Origin: Pirellulales bacterium
GTDB taxonomy: Bacteria; Planctomycetota; Planctomycetia; Pirellulales; JAICIG01
Direction of reading: 5' to 3'
NCBI GenBank assembly: GCA_035533075.1
Contig: DATLUO010000193.1
Coordinates: 186,001 to 250,000 of the forward strand
Length of the DNA: 64,000 nt
Below the pieces are notes generated by a model. That model worked only from the letters and a program-made list of their open reading frames with translations. It made no database searches and was not told the DNA's origin. The translations under genes were made by a program, and so were the position numbers. Positions 42,665 through 51,665 of the stretch are shown piece by piece. Numbering within the stretch: position 1 is the first letter of the stretch; each line of letters begins with the position of its first letter.

Positions 42665-43450
42665 CTACTGGTGCCTTGTCAACTCTGCTTGGATTCCGCC
42701 GCCGAGGGCAAATGCCTCTGAAACCGCCGCGTCCCAGATCGGGCATGAGGCCAGAAGGTGCTTAACGCACCAGGCGAACAGAGACCGAAGGAACGCACAG
42801 CAATCGTGCCTTGACAAAACATAGGCGACATCGAGCTTCTGCACAATTGACGCCCCATCTTGACGCTCTTTGAATATCGTGCCGGCCGCACGCGCCGCTC
42901 TCTCCAATTCGTGTTTTGGATGCGGGATGTCCTCCACGTCGCCGGCATGGTCTGACGGCAAAACCGCTGTCCCAAGGGCGGCATTAACCGCCTCGTAGTT
43001 CGCAAAATAATATGCCTCCAGCATATTCGCGAAGAAGTGGACCGACGCGCGAGACCGCTCTTCCGGTCGCAGCATCGTGTCAATTGCCGTCCGGTAACGC
43101 TCCCAGATGGCCTGGAGCTCGCCGCGCCGGTCGCGCTCAACATCGTCGAGCACGATGAGAAAACGGCACGGCTGGTTTTTCAAAAAACCGCGAGCTGTCA
43201 AGCCCAACTCGACCGCGTCCTTGTCGGGGATCAGGGAACCGCGGCCAACCATTCTGAGACGCTTTTTTTCGCCAATCACGCCGCGCTGGTCGATCTTGCG
43301 CAGCACTTCGAAGCTGCAGCCGGCACACGCCGCCAGGGCCGAGAAGAGCGACGGCAAAAACTCCCGCTCGCCCTTGCCGGTCACGATCAGCCCGAAGCAA
43401 CAGTGGTTGCACGGCGGGGCGTCGAAAGCACCCCTGGGTACCTCGCTCAT
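42665..43450 (-). CDS. DUF4276 Toprim-like protein
   Basis: A 261-residue protein of the DUF4276 group. Toprim-type acidic residues are visible: E28 in VTGKGEREFLP, then FLIVLDDVERDRRG (D102, D103, D107); the family signature MLEAYYFAN follows at 143-151. The start overlaps the stop of the ATPase gene (ATGA, 43447-43450). Two-gene AAA ATPase plus Toprim arrangements are known in anti-phage systems (OLD-like, PARIS-like); this one uses DUF4276. By analogy it would be the effector nuclease licensed by the ATPase; that is inference. Confidence 0.8.
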   Translation of the reverse strand: MSEVPRGAFDAPPCNHCCFGLIVTGKGEREFLPSLFSALAACAGCSFEVLRKIDQRGVIGEKKRLRMVGRGSLIPDKDAVELGLTARGFLKNQPCRFLIVLDDVERDRRGELQAIWERYRTAIDTMLRPEERSRASVHFFANMLEAYYFANYEAVNAALGTAVLPSDHAGDVEDIPHPKHELERAARAAGTIFKERQDGASIVQKLDVAYVLSRHDCCAFLRSLFAWCVKHLLASCPIWDAAVSEAFALGGGIQAELTRHQ

Positions 43451-44637
43451 GATGTCTGGGCCACCTCAGCCTGAGGAGCGACAGCCTCTGCCATGTAGAG
43501 CGAGCCCAGAGCATATTGATCGAGCAGGTCGCGCAGCTCGGCCTTGTGGGCTAGACGAACAACCTGGGTCTCGCGGGCGTCGCCCATTTCGAAAACCAGC
43601 GCGGATTCCACCGGAAACTGGCTCATGAGCACCGGGGAATGTGTCGCCATGAACACCTGTCGGTTCCAGTTCGTCGCCGCTTCCTGAACCGCCTCGCCGA
43701 ATACGGCGAGCGCATGAGGGTGCAACGACGCCTCGGGCTCGTCAAAAATAATCACCGAGCCGCGGTTTTGCTGGTCGCCAAACAGAGCCGTCAGCAAACC
43801 AAGCAACTGAATATGGCCATCGGATACGCCGGATGCCTGAATCGGATTTCGCCGTCCTTCCTCAATAAAGCTCGCATAAACGCGGTCCGGCCCGAGTGGC
43901 TCAATCACGAGGTCGCGGAACGCTCTCGGAAACGCCTTCCGCATGAAGGCGATGATTTGATCGTACCGCTGGTCAAGTGCTCGTCTCCCCTGAAGATTGC
44001 GCAAGGCCGACCAAAGGTTCTGCCAACGGTCCCAAAGAAATGTGTGCTGGCTCGATTCGGCGCCGAACTTCCGAAGCTGGTAAAAATTCGGGGCCCGCGA
44101 GTGATAATAATGAATCGCGTGTAAAAGGTCGTCGAGGTCGCTGGTTTCGGGTCCGGGTTGGCAAAACAGCAGATAGTTCGAAAGTGCCAGTTTTTGCGGG
44201 TCGCGGAGTTTACCGATCGACATCGTTTGCCCAAGCTGCTCATGATAAAAAACAGCTTCCGCACTCCCTACCTTGCGATCCACGAGATCCAAACCGCGCA
44301 CCGTAGAGACCAATTTCTCGCCGACGAATGGCTCGATTCGGCCCGCGGAGAAGCCAAAAGAGACGGTGTACCGGACTGCCGCGGTTTCCAGCGTGATTTC
44401 CATGCGGTCGTCCTCGCCGCAACCGTCCCAGAGCACACCGATTCCGTGGTGCCGGTCTGATGCCGCCTGCTCGGTGCCGCGGATGGCACAGTCGCGCAAG
44501 AACCAGAGCGCATCGAGAAACGTCGTCTTGCCGACCCCGTTCGGGCCGAACAGCACATTAATCGGGACGCACGCCACGGAAACGTCGCGGATGCACCGAT
44601 AGTTCTTGGCCCTGATGGTTTTGAGTGTTGCTTTCAT
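43447..44637 (-). CDS. AAA_21/AAA_15-type ABC-like ATPase, partner of DUF4276
   Basis: 396 residues. Walker A GPNGVGKTT (31-39), a signature-like QASGVSDGHIQLLGLL (267-282), Walker B SVIIFDEPEASLHPHAL (294-310) and switch ATHSPVLM (331-338) define an SMC/ABC-like ATPase of the OLD/RloA type. The insert between the motifs (about 90-260) is helical. It immediately precedes and overlaps the Toprim-like gene, and lies 95 bases downstream of the DUF1156 gene on the same strand. Such ATPases sense phage products or DNA structures in characterised systems; the trigger here is unknown. Confidence 0.85.
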   Translation of the reverse strand: MKATLKTIRAKNYRCIRDVSVACVPINVLFGPNGVGKTTFLDALWFLRDCAIRGTEQAASDRHHGIGVLWDGCGEDDRMEITLETAAVRYTVSFGFSAGRIEPFVGEKLVSTVRGLDLVDRKVGSAEAVFYHEQLGQTMSIGKLRDPQKLALSNYLLFCQPGPETSDLDDLLHAIHYYHSRAPNFYQLRKFGAESSQHTFLWDRWQNLWSALRNLQGRRALDQRYDQIIAFMRKAFPRAFRDLVIEPLGPDRVYASFIEEGRRNPIQASGVSDGHIQLLGLLTALFGDQQNRGSVIIFDEPEASLHPHALAVFGEAVQEAATNWNRQVFMATHSPVLMSQFPVESALVFEMGDARETQVVRLAHKAELRDLLDQYALGSLYMAEAVAPQAEVAQTS

Positions 44638-44732
44638 GACTCTTATTCTAGCGGTTCGACAACCTGCCGTCTTTTACTCTCCCCGCCAACCGCGCTCAAG
44701 CGGGCCGCTCGAGCTGGTCGTTTGGGCTGTCG

Positions 44733-47699
44733 CTACGGCTCGTCAAACAAGGTTCGCTCGGCCTTCGGAGCCAGCGCCGCTTCGCGGAGTTTGATTTCGG
44801 TGCGCAGGGTGGGACGCTCGGCGAGCAGCGCGCTGGCGAGACGCCAGTCGTCGGTGTCGCGAGGCAGGACTTCGAATAGCGCCTGGGCCAGCCGCCAAAA
44901 GCCGGCGTGCTCGGCGAGGTCGTGAGTGTGGAGATATTGGACGAGGGCGGCGCGGTCGCCACGCTGCCAGTAGAGCATGGCGCGATGGAGTTGGTCGATG
45001 AGGGGCGATTCTTCGTCTTCGCCCAGGTGCGGGCGGTCGAGACGGTCGGCGAGGAGGGCCAAGCGGCAGGTGGGGCCGTCGACCATGAACAGGCCGCGGC
45101 CGCGGGCCACCTCGAGCGCCTCTTCGGCGTCGCCGCCGACTTGCACGACCAATCGCATGTCGTCGAACGCCTGCTCGGTCACGCCGTAGAGGTTGGCCCA
45201 GACGAAATAGAGCCGCGACAGGCGGTCGCCCGTGAATTCGCCCGCGATCCCCTTGAGGGCCGCCTCGCGGACAAGCTGCAACAGTTCGGGCACGGTCACG
45301 GGCGTCCCGTCGGCGCGTTCGACGCGCTGGTGCTTGCCGAACTCGCCCACGGCCGGGCCATAGCAGGCCACAATCAGGTCGGCGCCCCGGAAGCCGTAGT
45401 CCCAGAACCGCTTGACGCTCTCCTTTACCACCCGCTCGATCTGGCGCCGCACGTCCTGAAACGACGCCGGCGGCGCCGCCACCCGCGGCCGGCAGACCAC
45501 CGTGATCGACGATTCCAACGCCGAGCTGTCCAAACCCCGAGCGCGGTTCTTCAATTCCATATCGAGCGCGAGTGTCGCGGTGATGTTCAGGCCAGCTTCA
45601 AATAATGCGTTGACGAGCGCCGTCCATGCTTTCGTCGTTTGGTGCGCGAAGATCACCGTGACCACGCCATTGTCTTTGCAGACCCGCCGTGCTTGGGTGA
45701 AGCACCCAGCCAATTTTCGCGTAAAGTGCTCGTCCGCTTTTTCGGCATCGCCCCCGTGCCGGTGGTTCATTGCCGTCGCTTCTTCGTCCTTTGGCGTTTG
45801 GGGCGTTGCAAAAGCTTCGGGAACAATGTCGTGCAGGGCGCGCTTGAGCCAGACATAGAACATGTCCGACAAATCCGCGTAGGCATACATGTTGAAGTAG
45901 GGCGGATCGGTGACCACATTGTCGATGCTCGCACTTGGAAGCGCCAATCCGGCGCTATCTCCCAAGGTCACGCGACATCCAGCGTCTGAGAATCCGACCG
46001 CCAATTGCTCGTGGAATATGACGCGCCGGATCCAATCAAGCTGCGATAAGCCGCCGCCGCTAGCGTCATTAAACGGATTCACTTCAGCATAATCCCAAAG
46101 CATGGAGAGCTTTGCCATATCAAAGGGCTGCTCAAACTTCTCTCCCGAGTAGTGCCAGCGAGTGAATGAAGTCATGCGGACAATCATTCTGTCGACCCAC
46201 ATCGCCAGGTAGCACGCGACCGCTTGCCAATAAGAGTCAACACCGTCACCGAGGGATTGAGAGAAAATCTCGTGAAGAGAGTCGTTCAGCGTCTGGATCG
46301 CGACAACTTGTCGCGGGTTGAACAAATCGCCCCATCGCATAAAGCCGTACAAATGTACGCGAATTCCGGTTGAGTTTGAGACGTCATCTTCGTCGACACC
46401 TCGCTGCGTGATCTCAGGCAAGATCGGCTCCGCGGGTCGTTCAACGCTCGCTGCGAGCTCGGCCGCTTGTTTGGCCGCAGCGAAATCAACGGCTTCCGGG
46501 GCGCGGTAGTCTTTGCCGTTGGGCGCATCGGTAATCACGGCTACCAGCCGCTCGCCGAGCTTCTTGTCTTTGCCGGCCTGGCGCAAATCGGCCACGGGCG
46601 TCGGCTGTTCGCAGATCGGACAGCGGCAGTTGCCCCGAGTCAGCATTGTGCCTTGCGTGCGTGTAATCGCCTCCCCTTTGGCGATGCCGAACTTCACTTC
46701 TTTGCCGTTGACCTTAATGGTCAGGGCGACCTTCTTTGCATCCTTGTTGCAAATCAGCAGGCTGCTCAAGAGCGGAATCTCCGCGCGGCACGAAGTATTC
46801 GAGCAGGGCGCGGTGCGCGCCCAGAGATAGCCGACCACCGGCAGGTTGTCGGAGCCGACCGGGTAAAGGTGGCCGATCTTTTCTTTGGCGCGTCGCAGAA
46901 TCTCCTGCGCGTAATGCTCGACGTCGTAAGCCAGCACGTTGGGCACTTCGACCTCGGCCAGCGAACCGGCCGGCTGGCGCATGCCCGGCTTGCCGTACTT
47001 TTGCGGAAACTCGCAGGTGGCCCGCAGAATCAGATAGGCCACCGGGTTATAGTCGTTGGCGATCGGCTGGGCGCCGATGCGGCCCGCTTCGAGCGGTATC
47101 GCGCCCCCGCCGGCGAACGGATCGAGCACCGTCGGCACTGCGCCGCCGTTGGCGACGCGCACCAGCTCACGGGCGATCCAGAGCACTTTGCGGCCGACCT
47201 CGTTGGGCATTTCACGGCTGCCGACCTTGATCGTGGGGCCGCTCGTTTCCCATTTCACCAGCGAACGGTCGTCGAGCAGGCGCTCGGGCTTCGGCTCGCT
47301 GGTGCTTTGCCCGGCGTCGAACGCCAGCCATTCGGGCGACCACTTGGCGACGAACATCATCAGCCGGTTGCGCAAGGTATCGGGCTGGCCGGCGTAGGGG
47401 CGATAAGGGTCGGGGTCGAGGTGCGTCTGCCGCCCGCGGCGATACGATTTGAGCACGTCCGCTACGTCGCTCTTCAAGTGTCGCTCGACCGCCGCGCGGA
47501 AGTCGGCCGGGCAATCGGGATGATCGGGGTCGAACACCAGCGAGCCGAACACGACCGCCCGCGACGCGGCCAGCGGCCGCCGCGCGAACCACAGGTGCAA
47601 GGTGGAGATATGCCCGTGGCGCAGCGACTTGTCGCGCACGCTTTCGGCCGAGATTTCACGGATGGGCAGGGCGACTTCAATCAGGCGGGGGGCAGTCAT
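44733..47699 (-). CDS. DUF1156 zinc-ribbon adenine-specific DNA methylase
   Basis: 988 residues from the ATG at 47699. DUF1156 is N-terminal (RLIEVALPIREISAESVRDK; STLHLWFARRPLAASRAVVF). The methylase motifs are split: VLDPFAGGGAIPLEAGR at 191-207 and catalytic NVVTDPPYFNMYAYADLSD at 594-612. Between them lie cysteine pairs (C299, C304; CRCPIC at 358-363), the zinc ribbon described for COG1743. The start overlaps the helicase stop by 23 bases. DUF1156, DUF499 and large helicases co-occur in predicted defence loci. It would modify host adenines as self-marking; the sequence target is unknown. Confidence 0.9.
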   Translation of the reverse strand: MTAPRLIEVALPIREISAESVRDKSLRHGHISTLHLWFARRPLAASRAVVFGSLVFDPDHPDCPADFRAAVERHLKSDVADVLKSYRRGRQTHLDPDPYRPYAGQPDTLRNRLMMFVAKWSPEWLAFDAGQSTSEPKPERLLDDRSLVKWETSGPTIKVGSREMPNEVGRKVLWIARELVRVANGGAVPTVLDPFAGGGAIPLEAGRIGAQPIANDYNPVAYLILRATCEFPQKYGKPGMRQPAGSLAEVEVPNVLAYDVEHYAQEILRRAKEKIGHLYPVGSDNLPVVGYLWARTAPCSNTSCRAEIPLLSSLLICNKDAKKVALTIKVNGKEVKFGIAKGEAITRTQGTMLTRGNCRCPICEQPTPVADLRQAGKDKKLGERLVAVITDAPNGKDYRAPEAVDFAAAKQAAELAASVERPAEPILPEITQRGVDEDDVSNSTGIRVHLYGFMRWGDLFNPRQVVAIQTLNDSLHEIFSQSLGDGVDSYWQAVACYLAMWVDRMIVRMTSFTRWHYSGEKFEQPFDMAKLSMLWDYAEVNPFNDASGGGLSQLDWIRRVIFHEQLAVGFSDAGCRVTLGDSAGLALPSASIDNVVTDPPYFNMYAYADLSDMFYVWLKRALHDIVPEAFATPQTPKDEEATAMNHRHGGDAEKADEHFTRKLAGCFTQARRVCKDNGVVTVIFAHQTTKAWTALVNALFEAGLNITATLALDMELKNRARGLDSSALESSITVVCRPRVAAPPASFQDVRRQIERVVKESVKRFWDYGFRGADLIVACYGPAVGEFGKHQRVERADGTPVTVPELLQLVREAALKGIAGEFTGDRLSRLYFVWANLYGVTEQAFDDMRLVVQVGGDAEEALEVARGRGLFMVDGPTCRLALLADRLDRPHLGEDEESPLIDQLHRAMLYWQRGDRAALVQYLHTHDLAEHAGFWRLAQALFEVLPRDTDDWRLASALLAERPTLRTEIKLREAALAPKAERTLFDEP

Positions 47700-50600
47700 G
47701 CTCGTCTCCGTGCTGCCGCCAGTCCGCCTCGGTGACGAAGTATTGGACCTGCCGGTAAAGCATAGCCGGGTGAAGCCGCGACATGGGATCGCGGATGATC
47801 CGCAGCCGCGGCCGTAACGTAGCAGGCACCGCGCACCCGCGCGCGGGTGGCGTGCCGTCGCCTTGAGCCGATTCTCGTTCACTGCCGCAGAACGTCACAA
47901 TGTAGAGATAGGCCCGGTCGCCGAGCTGCTCGAGCTTGTCGCGTTCGGGGGCGGTGAGCACGACGCCGCCCGAAGCGGCCCGGCCCTTGACCTCGATGAA
48001 CCGCCGCTCGCCGTCGGGGCCTTCGCTGCGAATGTCGTAATGCTCGCCGTCGGCAGAGATGTCGATTGGATTCCAGCCGCGTGAGCGCTCGTAACGCATC
48101 ACCACCTGCATCGCGATCCGCTCGATCTCGTCGTCGCGGCGCATCGGCAAACCGCCGCCGGCCGCCGGTTCTTCGGGCGGCGCCCCTTCGCCCAATGCGT
48201 CATCGAGCACGGCCACCGGCGCGGGCAGCACCAGGGCCGAGGTGATGACTTCCGGCAGGTTGGCGGTCAGCCGCAGCATCAGCTCCAGCTCTTCCAAGCG
48301 GCGCGTCTTGCGGGCCTTGAGGTCGTTGAGCCGGCGTTCGAGCTTTTCGCGTTCGTCGGCGTCGTCGTTGCCGAAGAGCGAGGCCCGCTGTAATTCTTCG
48401 AGCTTGAGCGACTGCTCGGTGATCAGCTCAGTGAAGGTGGTTTCCAGATAATGTCTGCGCAGCTCGCATTCGGCACGGCGATGCTCGCTGACGCGCCGCA
48501 TCTGGTGTTCGGTGAGATTGGTGTACGACCAGAGCTGCACTTCGTCGGTGGGAAAATCGGGAACGGCGAGCGTGGGGGCGAGGGAGGATGCGTCGGAGTT
48601 GGGTTGAGTGACGTCTTGCGCGGAGGAGGGCCCCTCGGTGGTAGGCGACGGCACACTGAGTGTGCTTGCTACTTTGGGGGCTGCGACTATTTCAGTGAAG
48701 TTCAACACCGTGGCGGGCGAGACCGCACGCAGGCCGTGATGGTCGGCCAGCACGACGCTGAATTGCTGATGTGCCAGCCGTTTGCGCGCTTCCTGCCGTC
48801 CGTCTTCAACCGCGGAGCGCACCAGCCAGAGCCGCTGCGGCACGGCGATGTTCGGATCGCAAAGCGTGGCCCCTTTGGCAAAACTCTCGCGCGCCTCGTG
48901 GATGGCCCACTCGGTCACGGCGTCGAACAGCGGATGTCCGGAACCGAGCAGCCGCGTGTATTCGGGCACGCGCTGCGGGCTGGCGACCGAGACGAGCTGC
49001 TTGTCGAACACAAAGGGATTCTCGTACTTATCTGCGATGTGCAGTCGGAGGCGGCGAGCAACCTCCATCACTTTCGACGGCAGCGGGCCGACGTGATAGA
49101 CGGGATAATGGTCGTCGGGCCGGACCGTGCCGCCGGCCGCGCGCCAGGCGTTGATGAAAAAGTTCCGCATAAACAGCGGCTGCAAGCGGCGCTCATCGGA
49201 AGCGTCGCGCAACTGCCGGGCGTCGGCCAAATCCAACCTGGAGGCGAGCGACTGTTTCTTCTGCAAGGCCACGAGCTCGTCGGCCTTTTGCTCCAGCTTG
49301 GGATCGGCGATCATGCGGCCGGCTTCCTTGGCGACTTCCTTCGCCTGGTCGGCATCCTCCGCGTCGATGGAGCGCTCGATCATGGTGACGAGCGGCACGT
49401 CTTCCAGCAGGTCGTCGACCACGTCGTAGACGCGGTCGTCGCCGAGCTGCTCGCGCATCACGTCGAGCTTTTTCAATATCTTTTCGAGGACAGCGCCCTC
49501 GCGCGTATTCGAGGCGACGAGATTGAACACCCAGACGTCGTCGGCCTGGCCGTAGCGGTGGATGCGGCCCATCCGCTGTTCCAGCCGGTTAGGGTTCCAG
49601 GGAATGTCCCAATTGATCAGGTAGTGGCAGAATTGCAGGTTGATGCCTTCGCCGGCCGCGTCGGTGGCCAGCATGATCTTTTTCGAGGTGCGGAACTCTC
49701 GCTGGGCCTCCTTGCGCGCGTCGGCGTCCATCTTGCCGTGGATTGTGGCCACCGTATAGCCGCGATGCGTGAGCCGCTGACACAGGTTATCCATCGTGTC
49801 TTTGTGCTCGGTGAAGATCACCAACTTTTCGTCTTCGCGCCGGATGACGTCGGACGAATCGAGCACCTTGCGCAGCTCGGTGAACTTTGCCTCGTTGAAC
49901 TGCGCCTTGTTCAACCCTTCGGCGACGCGCAGCAGATCCGAGACCTCGTTCCGCTCGTCTTCGACCGCTTCAGGGTCGTCGCTCAGTACCTGGCGAAAAA
50001 TCTTCTTGTCGACCGCTTCGCGTTCAGCTTCATCGAGCTCTTCATAGTCGGCATAGGCGCGGGGGACGTCTTCGGTGTCGCCCTTCAAAAGACGTTTGAC
50101 CTCGGCGGGACTGCGGCGCGGGTCGCGCAACAGCCGCAATACCTCGTCGAGAGCGGCCAGGCGAGTGCGGAGCGTGCAGGTGATGGCGTAGATCGACGAG
50201 GCCAGGCGGCGCTGCATGACCATCACCGTCAATTCGACGTTGCGGTTCTTCTTGGCGCGGGCCTCCTTGCGCCGCGAGCGAACGTATTTCGTCACGGCGT
50301 TGTACAGATCGAGCTCTTCGGGCGTCAGCTCATAGCCGAGCGTCTTCGTGTACCGCGGCTTGAACAGCGGCTGCTCCGACCAATCGAGCATTTCCTCTTT
50401 CAAGCGGCGAAGGAAGAAGCGGTTGCGGGCCTTGGCGATGGCCGCCTCGCCCTCGAAGGCCTCGCCCTTTTCGTTGAACAGCCGTTTGCCGATCCGCTCG
50501 TTGACCAACTCGTCGGCCTGGAACAGGTCTTCGTCGAGCAGCATCAGCAGTCGGCGGAAGGTGTCTTTGCGGCCGCGATGCGGCGTGGCCGTGAGAAACA

Positions 50601-51384
50601 GCAAATGATCGGTCCGCGGGGCGAGCTGCTCGATCGCCTGGTAGCGGTCGCTTCGCTCGACCTTCGCACCGTATTCATAAGCCGAAAGCTTGTGGGCCTC
50701 ATCGACGATGATCATGTCCCATTGCGCTTCGCGCGCCGCGTTGAGGCAGCCTTCATGACGGGCAATGAAATCAATCGACGTGATGAACAATCCTTCGTCG
50801 GAGCGCGCGAACTGGGCCGGCTCGGCCTCGAAGCTGTGGCGGTTAATGCGTCGGAAGTTGAGACCGAATTTTTCGGCCATTTCGTCGTACCACTGCCGCG
50901 TCAAACCGCCGGGCACGACGATCAGCACCTTATTGACCGTGCCGCGGAAGAGCAGCTCTTTGAGCAACAGCCCCGCCATGATCGTCTTGCCGGCCCCCGT
51001 GTCGTCCGCGAGCAAAAAGCGGATTCGCGGCAGCGGCAGCAGGTAGCGATAAACGGCTTCGACCTGGTGCGGCAGCACATCGACGGCCGACGAGTTGACG
51101 GCGAAAAGCGGATCGAACTGATAGGCGGTCTGGATGCGGTTGGCTTCGACGCCCAGCAGAAATGTTTTTGCGTCGCCGTCGTAGGTGAACGACGCACCGC
51201 GAATGCGCGTCAGGCGAGAGATCTCTTCGGACGAAAGCGGCCGGCGGATCAGGCGGCGGGAGGTGACGCCGATACCCTCGACGAGCATCTTGGGGCCGAA
51301 GCTGGTGATATTGCGCAATTCAACATGCTCGTCGGGTTCCAATCCGGCGACGACATCACCCGGCGCGAACGATACGGTAGACAT
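47677..51384 (-). CDS. SNF2-type helicase with C-terminal DUF3883 domain
   Basis: 1235 residues from the ATG at 51384. Helicase motifs: I LADDTGAGKTIMAGLL (125-140), II IIVDEAHKL (226-234), III FLTATPHRG, V MLATDAAGEGINLQFCHYL and VI EQRMGRIHRYGQ. The C-terminus (about 1115-1180) is DUF3883 with GEHYDIRSEG and RFIEVKGR, an E-x-K pattern like degenerate or active PD-(D/E)XK nucleases. It probably translocates on DNA in the predicted DUF1156/DUF499 system. Two short palindromic repeats are translated in frame: in a linker near residue 910 (48644-48675) and near the C-terminus (47819-47864). Confidence 0.88.
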   Translation of the reverse strand: MSTVSFAPGDVVAGLEPDEHVELRNITSFGPKMLVEGIGVTSRRLIRRPLSSEEISRLTRIRGASFTYDGDAKTFLLGVEANRIQTAYQFDPLFAVNSSAVDVLPHQVEAVYRYLLPLPRIRFLLADDTGAGKTIMAGLLLKELLFRGTVNKVLIVVPGGLTRQWYDEMAEKFGLNFRRINRHSFEAEPAQFARSDEGLFITSIDFIARHEGCLNAAREAQWDMIIVDEAHKLSAYEYGAKVERSDRYQAIEQLAPRTDHLLFLTATPHRGRKDTFRRLLMLLDEDLFQADELVNERIGKRLFNEKGEAFEGEAAIAKARNRFFLRRLKEEMLDWSEQPLFKPRYTKTLGYELTPEELDLYNAVTKYVRSRRKEARAKKNRNVELTVMVMQRRLASSIYAITCTLRTRLAALDEVLRLLRDPRRSPAEVKRLLKGDTEDVPRAYADYEELDEAEREAVDKKIFRQVLSDDPEAVEDERNEVSDLLRVAEGLNKAQFNEAKFTELRKVLDSSDVIRREDEKLVIFTEHKDTMDNLCQRLTHRGYTVATIHGKMDADARKEAQREFRTSKKIMLATDAAGEGINLQFCHYLINWDIPWNPNRLEQRMGRIHRYGQADDVWVFNLVASNTREGAVLEKILKKLDVMREQLGDDRVYDVVDDLLEDVPLVTMIERSIDAEDADQAKEVAKEAGRMIADPKLEQKADELVALQKKQSLASRLDLADARQLRDASDERRLQPLFMRNFFINAWRAAGGTVRPDDHYPVYHVGPLPSKVMEVARRLRLHIADKYENPFVFDKQLVSVASPQRVPEYTRLLGSGHPLFDAVTEWAIHEARESFAKGATLCDPNIAVPQRLWLVRSAVEDGRQEARKRLAHQQFSVVLADHHGLRAVSPATVLNFTEIVAAPKVASTLSVPSPTTEGPSSAQDVTQPNSDASSLAPTLAVPDFPTDEVQLWSYTNLTEHQMRRVSEHRRAECELRRHYLETTFTELITEQSLKLEELQRASLFGNDDADEREKLERRLNDLKARKTRRLEELELMLRLTANLPEVITSALVLPAPVAVLDDALGEGAPPEEPAAGGGLPMRRDDEIERIAMQVVMRYERSRGWNPIDISADGEHYDIRSEGPDGERRFIEVKGRAASGGVVLTAPERDKLEQLGDRAYLYIVTFCGSERESAQGDGTPPARGCAVPATLRPRLRIIRDPMSRLHPAMLYRQVQYFVTEADWRQHGDEHDCPPPD
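47819..47864. repeat. repeat C, in-frame copy near the helicase C-terminus
   Basis: On the plus strand it runs GTAGCAGGCACCGCGCACCC to GGCGTGCCGTCGCCTT. It shares its ends (GTAGCAGGCAC; GTGCCGTCGCC) with the copies at 52503-52532 and 52621-52719, while the middle differs. It is translated as GDGTPPARGCAVPAT between AYLYIVTFCGSE and LRIIRDPMSRL, where related helicases have only a short turn. Confidence 0.65.
48644..48675. repeat. repeat C, in-frame copy in a helicase linker
   Basis: GGCGACGGCACACTGAGTGT then GCTTGCTACTTT, 32 bases, similar to the 33-base units at 52621-52719. It is translated on the minus strand as KVASTLSVPSPT inside a low-complexity linker of the helicase. Confidence 0.65.
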
Positions 51385-51665
51385 GGCCCTCACTGCCGCT
51401 GACAGCCCTGGTGTACTGGCCCTCGGCTGCTGGCCGGCTGGAACGATCAACCGGCGACGTTCCCGAACGTAGCCACGGTGCCGCCATTAGGGTATCGGGT
51501 GGGCAGGCGAATGTACAGCCGCCGCGGCAGGCGCACGGCCGGCACAGGGAAGAATTGCGGTTCGTGGTCCGTTGCCTGTGGCTGCGTCGGGATCCGGCCC
51601 GTCGGGAACTTTCCGGCGGTTGGCGGCGTCTAAAGGTTGGCGGCACGGCACAGCGGCTGGGCGTG

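Noticed and set aside
34881-51384. BREX or classical DISARM system
   Set aside because: No PglZ, BrxL or BrxC-type genes and no DrmA/DrmB (DUF1998) genes are seen; the helicase, DUF1156 and DUF499 combination fits neither.
48451-51402. A 983-codon plus-strand open frame opposite the helicase
   Set aside because: It is the antisense shadow of a gene with clear helicase motifs in high-G+C DNA; its translation is rich in Arg, Gly and Ala without any domain.
51447-51569. C-terminal coding tail on the minus strand (PNGGTVATFGNVAG ending)
   Set aside because: About 40 codons look protein-like, but I cannot match them to a family, so they are left unannotated.
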